A DNA stretch of 64,000 bases from Triplophysa rosa (Eukaryota; Chordata; Actinopteri; Cypriniformes; Nemacheilidae): positions 18,685,182 to 18,749,181 of the forward strand of contig NC_079891.1 in NCBI RefSeq assembly GCF_024868665.1, read 5' to 3'. Position 1 is the stretch's first letter, and every line of letters starts with the position of its first letter. Position numbers and translations under genes: made by a program. The notes under the pieces are model-generated. The model was given only the letters and a program-made list of their open reading frames with translations, did no database searches and was not told where the DNA came from. Shown piece by piece: positions 61,025-64,000 of the stretch.

Positions 61025-62754
61025 AATGTATGTGTTTAGATGGCTGATGTTTGTTTGGGGAGACCAAATTTATAGGTACAGTTTGTACTGTATAAGAGTC
61101 ATTATGTCTATAGAAAGTCCCCACACTGTACAAACCTGCTATGTAAAAATTAAACTGTAAACAAGCTAATATTCCAGCTGGGACACCAGAAAAACCATAC
61201 AAAAACATTTATGTATAATAAAATGTAGACACGTTTTTTCATGTTATTTTATACCAGAATGTAATTTTTTTACTGCATTTCAAAAATATGTGAAAATTCT
61301 GTAAAAAAATGTGTGTGTTGTTGGAGAGGATTAATTTGATGTAAAGGATGTGAATGGCACTTCAGACATACAGTAATGTAAAGCTGTGGGCACAGACCTG
61401 TGCACAGTGGTGTATAGCAAGTCTGTAGCCAAAGTCTTAAACCTCTGCGTGACATACAGTAAATGTCTATAGTGCAGTTAGTTGTGGCTTCTTTGCAGTG
61501 TAAATGCTGTAGATAGGCAAATCTAACCAAAATATAATTGCCTCATAATTCCGTGAGCCATTGCACACACAAACTCAAAGACCCTTTTTCTCTCCCTCGG
61601 CCCTTCAAACGTAAGCCACACTCTGTTTGGCAAGCCCTCTCTCACAGATCTGTACAACATTCCCTATCTCAGTTTTTCCCTTCACACACCTACAAAGGCA
61701 CACAAACACAAAGACAGTCTCTTTCTTTCCAAGAGCACATACACACAAATTCTTCGCTTTCTGTCTGTTTCTCTGTCACATTCTGTTTCTCTCTCTAGTA
61801 ATGGCGATATTAGTTTGTTAGAATGCACAGTTCAGGATGGAGAGTAGGAAAGCAATATTTGTGATTTTGTTTTAGTTATCCATGTCATAGCTCACAAGTA
61901 TTGTGTTGTCATTGTATGTGAGTAGGTTTAATGTCCAGCATCAGTCCACATAAATCAATCAGCCACCAGTAGCCATCACAAGATGTTCGGTTGCAATGTC
62001 GCAGGGATGTATCGGGGCAATAGAATCAACCATTGAAAATCCCATATTTCAGAAGTGGTTACAAAACTATAAAACATACATTTTTGTCAGGCACAAATGG
62101 CACAGTTTCCTGAGAATGACCCTGGTATTTATATCCAGTGGGCGTTCACACACAAACAAACACACACACTCACACAGGGTGGAATATTTGCGGTGTGTGT
62201 GAGTATACTCGCACTTTCACACATGGTGGAATGTTTGCAGTGTGTGCACTGTGTGTGGTGCATTTGCAGTGTGTGTTAATTGTGTGTGAGGTGCTTCTGA
62301 CTAGAGTGGAGGCTGTTCACATACTGCTAAATCTTTGACTGTGACCGCGTCTGGCCTTTATCTGCGTATAGACAGCCATCTTTGTGCGTGTGTGGGACGG
62401 CACATGCAATATGACAGCATGTTTGTGTAAACGCGCACACAGCGATACCGACAGTGAAAGGACAAAAATAGAGTACTTTGTTTCTTAAACATGTCTCCGA
62501 GTAAAAGTGCAAAAAAAGCTTCGGTTAAAAAAAGCAGGTCTAGACAGACATGCAATAATCTCATGAGACCTGTTCAGCAGAGCAATAACACAGGAAAATA
62601 AAGACAGAGACGCTCTTGAGTAAACTGAGAAAGATCTTGTAAATGATGATTTGTTTTTAATGGCACTCTTATTATTGCTGTCTATTTAGTGTAATTCTTG
62701 TGATATTTCGCTGTGTATGTGTTTCACTGGTTGTGTGTGTGTGTGTATGTGTGG

Positions 62755-62998
62755 ACATGTTTTTATATCCTGGCGTGGACCTAAACCTGAATGCACACCA
62801 ACACATGGGGACTCGTGTGTTCCATGTTCCCCATGGGCAAAAAAGCTTATAAATTGTACAGAACAATAGTTTTTAAAAATCTAAAAATGCTAAATGTTTT
62901 CTATGATCTTTAGGTTTAGGGGTAGGGGATAAAATATACAGTTTGTACAGTATAAAAAACATTACGCCTATGGACTGTCCCCACGGAGATAGTAAACC
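62755..62998. repeat. fish DNA repeat with TTAGGTTTAGGGGTAGGG word
   Basis: The segment has CATGGGGACTCGTG, CCCCATGGGC, TTTAGGTTTAGGGGTAGGGG, TTTGTACAGTATAAAAA and GGACTGTCCCCACGG in the order seen in a common cyprinid repeat. A shorter relative is at 61.05-61.2 kb. No protein is encoded. Confidence 0.55.
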
Positions 62999-63002
62999 AG
63001 AC

Positions 63003-63034
63003 GTGTGTGTGTGTGTGTGTTCGCGTGTGTGTGT
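63003..63034. repeat. (GT)n microsatellite
   Basis: A GT run with one interruption. Confidence 0.85.
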
Positions 63035-63511
63035 GCATATCTGAATCTTCTCCTGCTGCCTTCTGTCTGTACAGTAGACTAAACTGAAAGTAGTTTGGTG
63101 CCTGTGTGACTATGTTATCCTCTGGTATGTTGCTTGTTATAACATTGTGACTGAGAGTATTAGAGTGTGACTGTAGTATGGTAGGCAATATGCTGTCCCC
63201 ATTGACCTTCAACGTGTCCCCGAACGTAAATTCTTTTCATCGTTAGATTATTCAATTTATGAAGGCTACCTTGAGCTTTTTAACATCAGTTGTGACATTA
63301 GCCAAAAAAAACAATGTCTGGAAAAGTGATCAAATAAATTGTCCTTTAATGTTCGAAATTGAAGACTATCCTCCTATATTCTGGATAATATAATGCAATA
63401 TATTAAACGATACATTTCCATATATTGGAATCAAGTGCTATTTAAATACATGAAAAGTGTATTAATCAATATATTGTAACAATGTATTACTGTGTAAATA
63501 TATTAAATGAT

Positions 63512-63745
63512 TTAAAGGAATAGTTCAAACTTTTATTCACATAAAACAAGATATTTAAAAAAATGTTGGAAACTGAACAATGGCGGGACCCATTCACTTC
63601 TATTGTATGGACACAAAACCAATGCAAGTCAATGGCTACCGCAGTTGTTCGGCTACCAACATTCTTCAAAATATCTTCTTTTGTGTTCTGTATAAGAAGG
63701 TTTGAAATGACAAGAGGGTGAGTAAATGATGACAGAATTTTATTT
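63512..63745. mobile_element. TTAA-type MITE, degraded
   Basis: TTTAAAGGAATAGTTCAAAC at the left and GGGTGAGTAAATGATGACAG toward the right follow the family pattern. The right terminal repeat is lost. Confidence 0.65.
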
Positions 63746-63963
63746 TGAGTCTGGTTACTGAGCCACTCCACGTTTGATTAGCAGTCCACATCAGTCTCAT
63801 AGATTATTTATTTGTAATGATTCGATGTGAAAGATGTGAAATGTGTCTATGATATTTAACATAGACATTGTATTTTTAACATGAAGTGGTTCCTTTTACA
63901 GCCCTTACCATTGGGATTTTTTTAAGGATGCTGAACCATCTGTTTTTCTATGTGTTTTTGCAG

Positions 63964-63971
63964 ATTGTTAA
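63964..63971 (+). CDS. irs4: proposed last coding exon of irs4 (…D-C-stop)
   Basis: A strong pyrimidine-rich acceptor (TGTGTTTTTGCAG) ends at 63963. With the one base left over from exon 2 (…AGTAAAG then GTAAGA), the codons are GAT-TGT-TAA, giving a C-terminus K-D-S-K-D-C. IRS proteins end within a few tens of residues of the YASIDF motif, so a tiny last exon fits. The implied intron is 11 kb. The alternative is read-through of exon 2 to the stop at 52934-52936 (K-G-K-S-L-A). Confidence 0.5.
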
Positions 63972-64000
63972 TGTGTTCCTGCAATCAGAAATAAGATGGA

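Noticed and set aside
62097..62338. Overlapping C-V-C-V rich frames
   Set aside because: They arise from GTGTGT-type low-complexity DNA.
1..64000. CRISPR arrays, operons, prokaryotic insertion sequences
   Set aside because: The window is eukaryotic. The repeated motifs found are microsatellites or transposon repeats, without regular spacers.

Overview
The window is nuclear DNA from a ray-finned fish, most probably a cypriniform (carp/zebrafish relative). It has intron-split vertebrate genes, AT-rich non-coding DNA, and a dense layer of fish-typical transposons: L2 LINEs, hAT, Tc1/mariner and TTAA-target MITEs, and a solo LTR. All gene models were built by hand from splice sites and reading-frame continuity; no database search was run.

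Layout. 1-12 kb is repeat-dominated: an LTR-like promoter region, an inverted-repeat DNA element, two broken L2 LINEs, a solo LTR with a nested MITE, and a large fold-back palindrome. Two related loci for a small RBR-type (IBR + Rcat) ubiquitin-ligase-like protein lie here, one broken (6.7-7.9 kb) and one open (12.0-12.8 kb). 16.85-30.21 kb holds an 18-exon retinal guanylyl cyclase, gucy2f, with consistent splice phases throughout (predicted 1141 aa). Its 5-kb fifteenth intron carries a transposon nest that includes an intact Tc1/mariner transposase gene. 31.6-32.8 kb is a non-autonomous hAT element with a perfect target duplication. 36.4-37.4 kb is an uncharacterised single-zinc-finger gene with an internal tandem motif. 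39.86-40.98 kb is a third RBR-like gene (3 exons). 42.5-46.3 kb (minus strand) is a three-exon C2H2 zinc-finger gene whose first intron is filled with nested transposons. 48.0 kb to the end is irs4, an insulin-receptor-substrate gene (PH + PTB + YXXM tail), with a probable two-codon last exon at the right edge.

How the genes relate. gucy2f followed by irs4 on the same strand matches the human IRS4-GUCY2F neighbourhood at Xq22.3, which supports both names. The cyclase makes cGMP in photoreceptors; IRS4 is a docking protein for insulin/IGF signalling. They share a neighbourhood, not a pathway. The RBR-like and zinc-finger genes look like lineage-specific families inserted around this conserved pair.

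The items most worth checking are the intact DD36E Tc1 element, the RING1-less RBR family with one decayed copy, the unexplained both-strand array of a CACTACCGAAAC motif at 59.4-60.5 kb, and the fold-back palindrome at 10.2-11.3 kb.
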